DNA of 64,000 nt, taken from the NCBI GenBank assembly GCA_965261645.1, contig CBDHDJ010000004.1, positions 186,001 through 250,000 on the forward strand, in the 5' to 3' direction. A program made the translations under genes and the position numbers. The stretch comes from CBDHDJ01 sp965261645 (GTDB lineage: Bacteria; Pseudomonadota; Alphaproteobacteria; SHVV01). Shown piece by piece: positions 46,532-55,096 of this stretch (the first letter of the stretch is position 1; each line of letters opens with the position of its first letter). The notes under the pieces were generated by a model, which was not told where the DNA came from, did no database searches, and worked only from the letters and a program-made list of their open reading frames with translations.

Positions 46532-47509
46532 CTATTCGGCGGCGGCGATCAGATCGGCTTTCTTGACCAGCGCATCGGCCTGGCGGATCGAGGCGATGTC
46601 GATCAGGCGGCCATCCAAGACCGCCGCCGCCTTGCCCTCGCGCTCGGCCTGTGCCATCGCTTCGATGATGCGCTTGGCCTGGGCGATCTCCTCGGCCGAC
46701 GGCGTGAAGGCCTCGTTGGCGAGCGGGATCTGCCGCGGGTGGATCGCCCATTTGCCCTCGCAGCCGAGCGCCCGGGCGCGGCGCGCCGACGCCGAATAGC
46801 CCTCATCGTCGTGAAAATTACCCCACGGGCCGTCGATCGGCCTGAGCCCATTGGCCCTGGCCGCCACGACGATGCGCGAGATGGCGTAGTGCCAGGGATC
46901 GGGATAATGGCCGGTGCGCTCGTTGCCGTCCGTCAGGATCATGTAGTCGGGATTGAACGCGCCGATGACGGTGGTGCGCGCGCGGATCGAGGCGGAGTAG
47001 TCGCCGATGCCGAACGTGAGGGATTCCAGGCGCGGGCTCGATGCGGCGATGGCCGAGATGTTCTGCATGCCGAGCGCGGTCTCGATGATGAGCTCGATGC
47101 CGATGCGCCTCTCGTAACCTCGCGCCGCCTCGACCTGGCTCAACAGCATGTCGACGGCGTAGACATCGGCCGCGGTGCCCACCTTGGGGATGATGATGAG
47201 GTCTATATTGCGCCCGGCCTGCTCCACCACGTCGATCACGTCGCGGTACATATAATGCGTATCGAGGCCGTTGATGCGCACCGCGGCGGTCTTGCCCCGG
47301 CCCCGCCAGTCAAGCTCGTTGAAGGCTTGGATGGCGTTCTTGCGGGCTTGGTCCTTGTCGTCGGGCGCGACGGCGTCCTCGAGGTCGATGAACACGATAT
47401 CGGCGTCCGAGGCGAGCGCTTTCTCGAACATGTGCGGCGAGGAGCCGGGAACCGCGAGCTCGGAGCGGTTGACCCGTGCGGAGGTGTCGGTGACGGTGGT
47501 GAAACTCAT
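46532..47509 (-). CDS. HpcH/HpaI-type CoA ester lyase (malyl-CoA lyase-like)
   Basis: A 325-residue TIM-barrel lyase of the CitE/Mcl group, cleaving malyl-CoA or beta-methylmalyl-CoA to acyl-CoA and glyoxylate. RSELAVPGSSPHMFEKALAS (about 15-34) opens the fold. The metal-binding residues are in VFIDLEDAVAPDDKDQAR (about 40-57). VRINGLDTHYMYRD (CoA contact), IGIELIIETALGMQNI and FGIGDYSASIRAR follow. The size and HPRQIPLANEAFTPS end fit Mcl rather than the citrate-lyase beta subunit, and no citDF genes are near. A role in glyoxylate or propionate metabolism is inferred; meaB at the window's end points the same way. Confidence 0.85.
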   Translation of the reverse strand: MSFTTVTDTSARVNRSELAVPGSSPHMFEKALASDADIVFIDLEDAVAPDDKDQARKNAIQAFNELDWRGRGKTAAVRINGLDTHYMYRDVIDVVEQAGRNIDLIIIPKVGTAADVYAVDMLLSQVEAARGYERRIGIELIIETALGMQNISAIAASSPRLESLTFGIGDYSASIRARTTVIGAFNPDYMILTDGNERTGHYPDPWHYAISRIVVAARANGLRPIDGPWGNFHDDEGYSASARRARALGCEGKWAIHPRQIPLANEAFTPSAEEIAQAKRIIEAMAQAEREGKAAAVLDGRLIDIASIRQADALVKKADLIAAAE

Positions 47510-47537
47510 GGCAAACCCCCTCAGGTATGGCGCCCGG

Positions 47538-48446
47538 TTATTCGGCCAACGGATGATGCTTGGTGACGAGGTCTTTTAATCTCTGTTCCAGGACGTGGGT
47601 ATAAATTTCGGTCGTGGCGATGTCGGCGTGGCCCAGCATCTGCTGCACGGCGCGCAGGTCCGCATCGTGGGCCAGCAAATGACTGGCGAAGGCGTGGCGC
47701 AGCACATGGGGGGAGACCTTGGCAGGCGGGATCCCCGCGGCGTCGGCCAGTGCCTTGAGACATTGCCCGAAGCGCTGGCGCGTCAGATGGCCGCTCTTGC
47801 CGCGTGAGGGAAAGAGCCAGTCGGAGTGGCGGTCTGCACCTAGAAAATGCGGCCGCACGCTGGCGTAGTCCCCGAGCGCATCGCGCGCCGATTCGTTGAG
47901 CGGGACCATGCGCTCCCGGCCCCCCTTGCCGCGCACGACGAGAAAGCGCTCGTCCGCCTGCGCCGCCGAAAGGGGAATGCCGACGAGTTCCGAGACGCGC
48001 AGTCCTGTCGCGTAAAGGATTTCCAAGAGCGCGTAGACGCGCACGCCCTCCGGCGTTGTGTTCTTGCGTGCCTCATCGAGAAGCCGCCTGACCTCGCCCT
48101 CGCTCAGAATCTTGGGCAGCGGCCGGTCCCGCCGTGGGCTGTCGATCACCGCCGTGGGGTCGTCCTCGCGCATGCCCTCGGCGTGCAGGAAGCGGTAGAA
48201 CTGGCGGAGCGCCGAAAGCCGCCGCGCGGAAGTCGCGCGCGCCACGCCGCGGCCGGCAAGCCCCTTGAGGTAAAGGCGGATCAGGTCGCTATCGGCTTCG
48301 GCCAGCGTGCGTTTCCGCCGCTCGACGAAACGGAGGCAGTCTTCAAGATCGTGGCGATAGGACTCGAGCGTGTTCGTGGCCGCGCCGCGTTCCGCCGAAA
48401 GCATTTCGAGAAACGTCTCGATGTGGCGGTCGGTCGTCTCGGTCAT
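47538..48446 (-). CDS. xerD: Tyrosine recombinase XerD
   Basis: A 302-residue site-specific recombinase that resolves chromosome dimers at dif with XerC. The ATG at 48446 (MTETTDRHIETFLEMLSAER) starts the core-binding domain (1-105). The catalytic pentad is visible: Arg in ATGLRVSELVG (about 149), Lys in RGKGGRERMV, HxxR in HVLRHAFASHLLAH (about 247-250), His in MLGHADIATTEIYTH, with the nucleophile Tyr about nine residues later (IYTHV). It lies directly after the secreted-protein gene on the same strand. Confidence 0.93.
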   Translation of the reverse strand: MTETTDRHIETFLEMLSAERGAATNTLESYRHDLEDCLRFVERRKRTLAEADSDLIRLYLKGLAGRGVARATSARRLSALRQFYRFLHAEGMREDDPTAVIDSPRRDRPLPKILSEGEVRRLLDEARKNTTPEGVRVYALLEILYATGLRVSELVGIPLSAAQADERFLVVRGKGGRERMVPLNESARDALGDYASVRPHFLGADRHSDWLFPSRGKSGHLTRQRFGQCLKALADAAGIPPAKVSPHVLRHAFASHLLAHDADLRAVQQMLGHADIATTEIYTHVLEQRLKDLVTKHHPLAE

Positions 48447-48477
48447 GACGGATGCCGGTTCACGATCCCGCCCACGC

Positions 48478-50289
48478 TCACAATGGCATGGCGAGCGCCG
48501 CTTCAAGGGCCAGGCCGCGCGCCTCCTGCTCGAGCCCGACGGCGCGCAAGGCCCCGATCACCTCTGCGAGGATGCGCGGATGCGCCCCCGTCGGCCCGCC
48601 CTCGCCGAGAACGAGCAGGCTCAAGAGCACGGTTTCGCCGGTCCGCCCGCCCAGCGACGCAGCCCCGAGATTGCGCCACAGAGGAGTCGAGGGAACGTAC
48701 GCCGTCTCCGTGAGGGAGGAGTCCAACAGGCTGCTCCAGGCGGCATCGGGGAGTTCGAGATCGAACGCTTCCAGGAGCGTAAAGACGAGCGCCGCGCGCG
48801 CGTGGCGTTCTTCGTCGGGTACGGCCATTTCGCCGAGCGCCGCCCACCACAGGAGCGTGGTCTCGGGGTTCCATCCCTTACCGAGGCTGGGTTTGGCGAG
48901 GAACATCAAGGGCCAGACCTCGAGCACCGCCATCGCCGCCTCCGGTTCCGAGGGCGCCGCCATTTGCTGGGCGAGGCGAAACCAGCGGAACGCGGCTTTC
49001 GCCTCGCCGGCGGCCAGCAGCGCGCGCACCGCATTGGCGGCGAACCAGGCGAGATCGGGTGCGGGCTCGATATCGAGGGTCGCCTCGCGGTTGACCCGCG
49101 CCGCCGTGCCGAAGCGCCCCTGTTCGTGGCCCAGCTGCCAAGCCAGCTGGAGGGCCTGTGCGCGCAGCACCGGAATGCGCTGGATCTGGCCCGCCTGGTA
49201 GAGCAGGGCATTGGCGCGCGGCCCCGGTTCTTCGCGCGCGAGGCTGAGGGCCGCAGAGATTTCCGATGGCGTGAACAGGACACCCTTGTAAATCTCCGCC
49301 AGGGCTTCGGCGGAGAGCGCGCCAGCGGCCTCGGCCCGTTCCGCCGCGGCGAGGCGGACTTCGAGCGCCGCATTGGGCGCCTTGGCGATGGCCCGCAGGA
49401 TGGCCGGCGGCGCACCCGGTACCGCGTTGGCGGGAACCGGCAGGCGCGCCACCTGCAACATGGCGAGGTGCAGCGGCAGCGGATCGACCAGGCTCGCCAC
49501 CTGGGCCTCGGCGTCGCCGCTCAGCGAAGCGATAAGCGAGAGGAAGGCGGTGTCCTCGTCCTGCCCGATTTCATGCAACAGATCGACGGCGAAGCGAACG
49601 GCCGCGTGATCGCCGTTCAACGCCTTGCAAAAGGTGAGCCCCTTCAGCCAGTAGAGGTTGTCCGGGTCTTCGCCGACCAGCGCTTTGTAAGCTGCGCAGG
49701 CTTCGGCGTGGTTGCCGGCCAGGAGTTGGCCGTCGATGCGGGCGCGGGCGAACGCGCGATCCTGCAGCCGGGCCGGTGCGAGCCTGAGGAGCTCGTTGAC
49801 CGCCACCGTGTCGCCGGCGGCGGACAGCCGTTCCACCCTGAGTCCGAGCAGGCTCGGGGCGATGGCATTGCCGGCCGGGACGCGTGCCGTCGACAGCAGC
49901 AAGCGTCGTGCAAGGTCTTGCATGGGGCGGGACAGGGTTCCCACCGGCAGGCGCGGCAGCAGGCGCTCGACGAGGGCCCGCTCGGTGCCCAGCCACATGT
50001 CGATGCCAAACCCCCCCTCGCTCTCATCGAGAAGTCCGATCGAAGAGGGATCCACGGCACCGAGCGTGGTGATCTGAATGGCACCCTCGTCGGCCTCGGC
50101 TGCCGAGGTCTCGCCCTCTCCCTCTGCGGCAAGAACGGACTGGGCGGCGTCATCGACCGCTTCTCCCGCTTCGCCGGGCGTCAGCTTGACCGGCGGGCCG
50201 ACGTCCTGGGCTGAGGCGTCCGCCGCGATGGCGGAGAAAAGGCCTAGCATGAGAACGCCAGCAAGGCGGAGAAGGCAGCGCATTGACAT
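48478..50289 (-). CDS. Secreted hypothetical protein, helical-repeat architecture
   Basis: About 603 residues, not matched to a named family. The ATG at 50289 (MSMRCLLRLAGVLMLGLFSA...ADASA) gives a clear signal peptide of about 27 residues; the frame upstream to 50406 overlaps a small membrane-peptide gene and is rejected. A low-complexity acidic part (about 30-75) precedes a conserved-looking block LDESEGGFGIDMWLGTERAL (about 90-110). The rest is Ala/Leu-rich amphipathic helices with TPR-like texture (AEACAAYKALVGEDPDNLYW, AKAAFRWFRLAQQM). It is probably periplasmic or outer-membrane associated. It lies between the 46-residue peptide gene and xerD, apparently in one transcription unit. A scaffold or assembly role is only a guess. 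Confidence 0.75.
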   Translation of the reverse strand: MSMRCLLRLAGVLMLGLFSAIAADASAQDVGPPVKLTPGEAGEAVDDAAQSVLAAEGEGETSAAEADEGAIQITTLGAVDPSSIGLLDESEGGFGIDMWLGTERALVERLLPRLPVGTLSRPMQDLARRLLLSTARVPAGNAIAPSLLGLRVERLSAAGDTVAVNELLRLAPARLQDRAFARARIDGQLLAGNHAEACAAYKALVGEDPDNLYWLKGLTFCKALNGDHAAVRFAVDLLHEIGQDEDTAFLSLIASLSGDAEAQVASLVDPLPLHLAMLQVARLPVPANAVPGAPPAILRAIAKAPNAALEVRLAAAERAEAAGALSAEALAEIYKGVLFTPSEISAALSLAREEPGPRANALLYQAGQIQRIPVLRAQALQLAWQLGHEQGRFGTAARVNREATLDIEPAPDLAWFAANAVRALLAAGEAKAAFRWFRLAQQMAAPSEPEAAMAVLEVWPLMFLAKPSLGKGWNPETTLLWWAALGEMAVPDEERHARAALVFTLLEAFDLELPDAAWSSLLDSSLTETAYVPSTPLWRNLGAASLGGRTGETVLLSLLVLGEGGPTGAHPRILAEVIGALRAVGLEQEARGLALEAALAMPL

Positions 50290-50302
50290 GGCGGTGCGGC
50301 GC

Positions 50303-50443
50303 CTACTTCTCGAAGCGCTCATCGGGCAACACATTTTCCACCCGGGCGGTCGGCGCTGGAATGTCCCACGTCGCCATGAACGTCGCGCCACCCAAGATGA
50401 GGACAACGAACAAGAAGAGCAGAATCAGAGATGCCTTGGACAT
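50303..50443 (-). CDS. Small single-pass membrane peptide (46 residues)
   Basis: A short gene that a length cut-off would miss. The minus strand from ATG 50443 reads MSKASLILLFLFVVLILGGA (residues 1-20), then a Trp/Pro-rich TWDIPAPTARVENVLPDERF and a stop at 50303-50305. It has one strong hydrophobic helix (about 5-23) and a polar C-terminus with PAPT-VEN-LPDERF. The gene stops 13 bases before the secreted-protein start, so the two are very likely co-transcribed. Upstream it faces aroK (divergent, 180 bases). The charge pattern and coding phase look genuine. The function is unknown; a membrane partner of the secreted protein is inferred. Confidence 0.75.
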   Translation of the reverse strand: MSKASLILLFLFVVLILGGATFMATWDIPAPTARVENVLPDERFEK

Positions 50444-50622
50444 TCGCCTGGGGCTATCGACAAGGGACTGCTCCGCACCGGGACAGTGCTGCTCTGGCTA
50501 TGCTAGACTTGAGTCATGGCGCGTTTACGGCAGTGTATCGGCACAATCAGGCCGTTTCAACGACTCGCCAGGAGGCGTGTATGCGCGACGTCGACCACCA
50601 TGCGTAATTGAGCCGGTCCACG

Positions 50623-51234
50623 ATGGCGAGGAAGTCCAATCAAGTGCCGCGCCGCACGATCGTGTTGGTGGGGCTGATGGGTGCGGGCAAGAGTTCGGTC
50701 GGCCGGCGCCTTGCGGTCCGGCTCGGCCTCAAGTTCATCGATGCGGACAGTGAAATCGAAGCCGCGGCAGGCTGTTCCATCGATGATATTTTCGAGCTTC
50801 ATGGCGAAGAGGCGTTTCGCGAGGGCGAACGGCGGGTGATCGCCCGGCTTCTCGAGGCGCCGGCTCATGTGCTTGCCACCGGTGGTGGGGCAATCATGGA
50901 TCCGGCGACGCGGGCGCTCATTTGCGAGAAGGGGATATCGATCTGGCTGCGTGCCAATCTCGATATCTTGGTGCGTCGTGTCAGCCGGCGTGGCAACCGG
51001 CCGCTCCTGAAGAACCGCGATGTGCGAGAGGTGCTGAAGGAGCTTATGACGGAGCGCGATCCTGTGTACGCCACCGCTGATATCACCGTCGACACGATCG
51101 ATGCGCCCCACCAGACCGTGGTGACGGAGATTTTGCGCCGCCTCGTCGCGTGCCCGGGATCGGGCGTGCGTGCAACCATGGCGCCGGGCGCGGCCGAGCC
51201 TAGTCCGCAGCAGGCGACGGACCCGGCGCCATGA
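50623..51234 (+). CDS. aroK: Shikimate kinase
   Basis: A 203-residue enzyme that phosphorylates shikimate in the chorismate pathway. The ATG at 50623 (MARKSNQVPRRTIVLVGLMG) is used instead of a TTG 15 bases upstream. The P-loop is GLMGAGKSS (17-25). FIDADSEIEAAAG (shikimate-binding Asp), FREGERRVI and LATGGGAIMD (GGG motif, about 85-90) follow, with the lid RPLLKN. About 25 extra residues extend the C-terminus. Its TGA overlaps the aroB ATG (ATGA), so the two genes are translationally coupled. Confidence 0.95.
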   Translation: MARKSNQVPRRTIVLVGLMGAGKSSVGRRLAVRLGLKFIDADSEIEAAAGCSIDDIFELHGEEAFREGERRVIARLLEAPAHVLATGGGAIMDPATRALICEKGISIWLRANLDILVRRVSRRGNRPLLKNRDVREVLKELMTERDPVYATADITVDTIDAPHQTVVTEILRRLVACPGSGVRATMAPGAAEPSPQQATDPAP

Positions 51235-52358
51235 CGCAGCCTGCGGGCGAGCCTGTCGTGGTCAAGGTGCCGCTCGGTGACCGCAGTTATGAGATCCAAA
51301 TCGGCCATGGCTTGCTTGGGCAGGCCGGGCACATTCTGGCGCCCACTTTGGCGCGGCCCAGGACCGCCATCGTGACCGATGAAACCGTCGCCGGGCTGCA
51401 CCTGCCGACCCTCGTCGCGTCACTCGAGGCCGCCGGGCTCAGCCACGAAACCCTCACGCTGCCGCCTGGCGAGGCGACCAAGGACCTCGCCACCGTCGAG
51501 CGGGCGCTCGACTGGTTGCTGGAGGCGGGGATCGAGCGCACCGACACCGTCTTGGCCCTCGGTGGCGGCGTCATCGGTGACGTGGCGGGTTTTGCCGCCA
51601 GCATCCTGCGTCGCGGCGCCCGTCTCATCCAGCTGCCGACGACGTTGCTGGCCCAGGTGGACAGTGCGATCGGCGGCAAGGTCGGCATCAACACGCGCCA
51701 CGGCAAGAACCTGGTCGGCAGTTTCCATCAGCCCCAGCTCGTGCTGTCGGACGTCAGCGTGCTCGACACGTTGCCTGAGCGCGAGCTTCGCGCCGGTTAC
51801 GCCGAGATCGTCAAATACGGGCTCCTCGGGGATGAAGAGTTCTTCGGCTGGCTGGAATCCCATGCGATGGCCGTGCTGGACGGCGAGGCGACGGCACGGC
51901 AGGAGGCGATCGCCAGGTCGTGCCGCGCCAAGGCCCGCATCGTCGCCGCCGACGAGCGCGAGAGCGGAGAGCGCGCGCTGCTCAACCTCGGCCATACCTT
52001 CGCCCATGCCCTCGAGGCCGAGGCGGGTTACGGCGGGGCATTGTTGCACGGCGAGGCCGTCGCCATCGGCCTCGTCATGGGGTTCGACATGTCGGCCCGG
52101 CTCGGTCTCTGCCCGGCCGGGGATGCCCTGCGCGTGCGCGATCATCTGCACGGCCTCGGCCTGCCGACGAGCCCGCGCGAAGCGGGACTCGAAGGGTGGA
52201 ACACCACGCGCCTCGTCGAACACATGCAACAGGACAAGAAGGTGAGGGGCAGCAAACTCACCTTCGTTCTGGTCCGCGGCATCGGTCGCGCCTTCCTCAA
52301 CCGTGAGGTCGACGAACAAGACGTACAGGCCGTTCTGGAGGGGGCGCTTGCCGCTTGA
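51231..52358 (+). CDS. aroB: 3-dehydroquinate synthase
   Basis: A 375-residue NAD- and metal-dependent enzyme, second step of the shikimate pathway. YEIQIGHGLLGQAG opens the fold. The NAD-binding region is LALGGGVIGDVAGFAASILR (about 103-122). QLPTTLLAQVDSAIGGKVGI (about 130-150) carries substrate contacts. Metal ligands lie in EIVKYGLLGDEEFF, LNLGHTFAHALEAE (about 250-263) and LLHGEAVAIGLVMG (about 270). Complete. It is coupled to aroK. Confidence 0.96.
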   Translation: MTQPAGEPVVVKVPLGDRSYEIQIGHGLLGQAGHILAPTLARPRTAIVTDETVAGLHLPTLVASLEAAGLSHETLTLPPGEATKDLATVERALDWLLEAGIERTDTVLALGGGVIGDVAGFAASILRRGARLIQLPTTLLAQVDSAIGGKVGINTRHGKNLVGSFHQPQLVLSDVSVLDTLPERELRAGYAEIVKYGLLGDEEFFGWLESHAMAVLDGEATARQEAIARSCRAKARIVAADERESGERALLNLGHTFAHALEAEAGYGGALLHGEAVAIGLVMGFDMSARLGLCPAGDALRVRDHLHGLGLPTSPREAGLEGWNTTRLVEHMQQDKKVRGSKLTFVLVRGIGRAFLNREVDEQDVQAVLEGALAA

Positions 52359-52381
52359 ACCGCTTGAGCGACCTGCCTGAT

Positions 52382-52414
52382 CCCGACCCCGAGCCCGACC
52401 CCGAGCCCGACCCT
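52382..52414 (+). repeat. 12-bp tandem repeat after aroB
   Basis: CCCGACCCCGAG occurs twice in tandem, followed by CCCGACCCT, in the 116 bases between aroB and the CorC-type gene. A TTG-started frame would read a Pro/Asp/Glu peptide here, but I do not think it is a gene. Confidence 0.6.
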
Positions 52415-52474
52415 GCGAGTCGACCGCCACCGAGTCGTGGCCGGCGTGGGTCCGCGGTCCAAGGTTAGCTGGCC

Positions 52475-53764
52475 ATGGATACGGCGCTCGTCATCGTCCT
52501 CGTGGCCGTTCTCGTCCTGCTTTTGCTCTCGGGATTCTTTTCCGGATCCGAAACCGCGTTGACCGGCGTTTCACGCGCGCGCATCCACCACCTCGAACGC
52601 CGCGGCAACCGGCGCGCGGGGATCGTCAGCCGGTTGATCGATGAGCGCGAAGCGCTGATCACCACCATTCTGATCGGCAACAATCTGGTCAATATTCTCG
52701 CCTCGGCGTTGGTCACGAGTGTTCTGATCGGGTTCTTCGGCACGGCCGGCGTGGCGTACGCGACGATCGGCATGACGCTGCTCATCGTGATTTTCGCCGA
52801 AATCCTGCCCAAGACCTACGCCATCCGCCACGCCGATCGGGCGGCCCTGACCGTGGCGCCGGTGCTCCGAGGCGTCGTCTGGGTGTTGTCGCCGTTGACC
52901 TTCGTGATCGGCGGCGTGGTGCGGATCATCATGCAGCTATTCGGCGTCAAGCGGGAGGCTGCGGCACAACTCGTCTCGCCCGCGGAGGAGATTCGCGGCG
53001 CCGTCAGCCTGCATGCCCGCGAGGGCGGCCTGGTTCCGCTCGAACGCGCCATGATCGAGAGTATTTTCGATCTGGCCGACGTCGAAGTTGGGGAGGTCAT
53101 GGTTCATCGTACCAGCATGTCCATGCTGGATGCTGATACCCCGACGTCCGTGATCCACCAGCGATTGCTGGAGAGCCCGTTCACCCGCGTGCCACTGTGG
53201 CGGGGCGAGCCCGAGAACATCGTCGGTGTTCTCCACGTCAAGGATGTGCTCCGCGCCATGCTTGCCAGGGGCGGCGATATCGCCGCACTCGACATCGTCG
53301 CCCTGGCCAAAGAGCCCTGGTTCGTGCCCGAGACGACCACGCTGAGCGAGCAGCTCAAGGCCTTCCGGGGACGGGGTGCCCACTTCGCGCTCGTCGTTGA
53401 TGAGTATGGCGCGCTCATGGGCTTGGTCACGCTCGAGGATATCACCGAGGAGATCGTCGGCGACATCACCGACGAGCACGACCGCGCCGCAGCGGCGATC
53501 CGCAAGCAGCGCGATGGCAGTTGTTTGGTCGTCGGCACGGTCTCGATTCGCGATCTCAATCGCGAATTCGACTGGGAACTCCCCGATGAGGAAGCGGCTA
53601 CGGTCGCCGGGCTCGTGCTGCACGAGGCGCAGGCGATCCCCGAGGTCGGACAAACCTTTCACATCTACGGCTTCAGCTTTGAGATCCTGCGCCGGCGAGG
53701 CAATCGCATCACGCTTTTGCGCATCATGCCGTCTCGCCCGGCTCAAGAGGCGGCGAATCCGTGA
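52475..53764 (+). CDS. CNNM/CorC-family transporter (HlyC/CorC type)
   Basis: A 429-residue membrane protein. The N-terminal DUF21/CNNM membrane domain (about 1-190) begins VLLLLSGFFSGSETALTGVS, the family hallmark. It is followed by a CBS pair (about 195-325: VGEVMVHRTSMSMLDADTPT ... ALVVDEYGALMGLVTLEDIT EE) and a C-terminal CorC_HlyC domain (about 335-420: RDLNREFDWELPDEEAATVA). The family is linked to magnesium/cobalt efflux. It is downstream of aroB in the same direction, an arrangement seen in many alphaproteobacteria. Confidence 0.92.
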   Translation: MDTALVIVLVAVLVLLLLSGFFSGSETALTGVSRARIHHLERRGNRRAGIVSRLIDEREALITTILIGNNLVNILASALVTSVLIGFFGTAGVAYATIGMTLLIVIFAEILPKTYAIRHADRAALTVAPVLRGVVWVLSPLTFVIGGVVRIIMQLFGVKREAAAQLVSPAEEIRGAVSLHAREGGLVPLERAMIESIFDLADVEVGEVMVHRTSMSMLDADTPTSVIHQRLLESPFTRVPLWRGEPENIVGVLHVKDVLRAMLARGGDIAALDIVALAKEPWFVPETTTLSEQLKAFRGRGAHFALVVDEYGALMGLVTLEDITEEIVGDITDEHDRAAAAIRKQRDGSCLVVGTVSIRDLNREFDWELPDEEAATVAGLVLHEAQAIPEVGQTFHIYGFSFEILRRRGNRITLLRIMPSRPAQEAANP

Positions 53765-53821
53765 CGCCGGTCGCTTGAGCGCTCGGGCCGGGGTGAACGG
53801 CAGCCCGAAGGGCACCGTGTC

Positions 53822-54697
53822 ATGATCGATGAGTTGGCGGCCATCATAGCCCCCCTCGTGATCTGCGCCGGGCTCGGGTTCGGCTGGGCGCGGTTCAAGC
53901 TGCCCTACGATTCATCGGTCATCACGGCGCTCGTCATGAATATCGGCGTGCCGTTCTTGGTGTTCAGCACCTTGGTCAATCTCACGATCGATCCGGTGGC
54001 GGTCGCCGAGATGGCGCTGGCCGCCTTCGTCGCGATCCTGTGCTTCTTGGCCATCGGGTTCGTCCTGCTCCGGCTGTTCCAGCTTTCGCCGTCCACGTAC
54101 CTGCCCTCGATCGCGTTCGCCAATGTCGGCAACATGGGTCTGCCGCTCTGCCTGTTCGCGTTCGGCGAGGTTGGGCTGGCGCTCGGCATGGCCTGGTACA
54201 TCGTCGGGAGCCTGAGCCATTTCACTATCGGCATCTGGCTATCGAGCGGCCAAAGCTCGCCCACGGTCCTGTTGAAGACGCCGCTGATCTACGCCCTGAT
54301 CATCGCCATCCTGCTCATCGTCACCGATACGGAGGCGCCACGCTGGCTGGTCAATACGGCGGATCTGCTCGGCGGTCTCAGCATTCCGTTGATGTTGTTC
54401 ACGCTCGGAGTTTCGCTCGCCAGCCTCCGGGTGGCCGGGTTCGGGCGCGCCTTCGGCTTGTCTATCGCGCGGCTCGGCCTCGGCGTGCTCGTCGGCCTCG
54501 CTCTGGCCGAGGTGTTCGCGCTCGAAGGCGCCGCACGCGGCGTCATGATCCTCGACTCTGCAATGCCGGTCGCCGTCTTCAATTTCTTGATCGCAGAGAA
54601 GTATGGCCGAGCGCCTTCCGAAGTGGCCGGCATGATCGTCGTCTCGACGACGATCTCGTTCCTGACCCTACCGCTGCTGCTGTTTCTCGTTCTCTAG
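53822..54697 (+). CDS. AEC-family (auxin efflux carrier-type) transporter
   Basis: A 291-residue permease with ten predicted helices in two halves. The first half has LAAIIAPLVICAGLGFGWAR and the family signature IAFANVGNMGLPLCLFAFGE (about 97-116). The second has GLSIPLMLFTLGVSLASLRV and MILDSAMPVAVFNFLIAEKY. Bacterial members move dicarboxylates such as malonate and malate, or other organic acids; the substrate here is unknown. Its end overlaps the convergent bolA gene by 30 bases. Confidence 0.88.
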   Translation: MIDELAAIIAPLVICAGLGFGWARFKLPYDSSVITALVMNIGVPFLVFSTLVNLTIDPVAVAEMALAAFVAILCFLAIGFVLLRLFQLSPSTYLPSIAFANVGNMGLPLCLFAFGEVGLALGMAWYIVGSLSHFTIGIWLSSGQSSPTVLLKTPLIYALIIAILLIVTDTEAPRWLVNTADLLGGLSIPLMLFTLGVSLASLRVAGFGRAFGLSIARLGLGVLVGLALAEVFALEGAARGVMILDSAMPVAVFNFLIAEKYGRAPSEVAGMIVVSTTISFLTLPLLLFLVL

Positions 54698-54973
54698 GCC
54701 GCGCGCGGCCTCCTCGGGCGTCACGGTCGCAAGCGCGAGGGCGTGAACGCCGCCCGCGAGCTCCGAGGCCAGAATTTGGTAAACCTTGCGTTGGCGCTCC
54801 AGCCGCGACTGACCGGCAAAGGCCGCCGCGGCGATGCGCACGCGGAAGTGGGTCTCGCCCTCAGGCCGGGCACCGGCATGGCCGGCGTGGAGGTGCGATT
54901 CGTCGATGACCTCGAGCTCGTCCGGCGCCAAGGCATCGGTGAGTTTCCGCCTGATCGTGTCGGCAACGCTCAT
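54668..54973 (-). CDS. BolA-family protein
   Basis: A 101-residue BolA/IbaG-fold protein. The ATG at 54973 gives MSVADTIRRKLTDALAPDEL; the frame further upstream is Pro/Arg-rich noise. VIDESHLHAGHAGARPEGET HFRV holds the conserved His ligands, and RLERQRKVYQILASELAGGV HALAL is the signature C-terminal helix and His. Such proteins pair with monothiol glutaredoxins to handle [2Fe-2S] clusters and act in iron regulation. Convergent with the AEC gene and divergent from the J-domain gene, 123 bases away. Confidence 0.9.
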   Translation of the reverse strand: MSVADTIRRKLTDALAPDELEVIDESHLHAGHAGARPEGETHFRVRIAAAAFAGQSRLERQRKVYQILASELAGGVHALALATVTPEEAARGLENEKQQQR

Positions 54974-55096
54974 GCCTCTGATCCTATCATGCTGGGCTTT
55001 CGTCGCGTGGCGGGGCGGCGGCGGCGGGCGCTGCGTTGCGGCGAGGGGGGTGGCCGCTCTCTTGCAACCGTTATCGCGACCGCCCATAATTCAATC

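Noticed and set aside
52363..52469. TTG-started 35-residue Pro/Asp/Glu peptide after aroB
   Set aside because: Tandem-repeat derived, with no RBS and no independent sign of coding.
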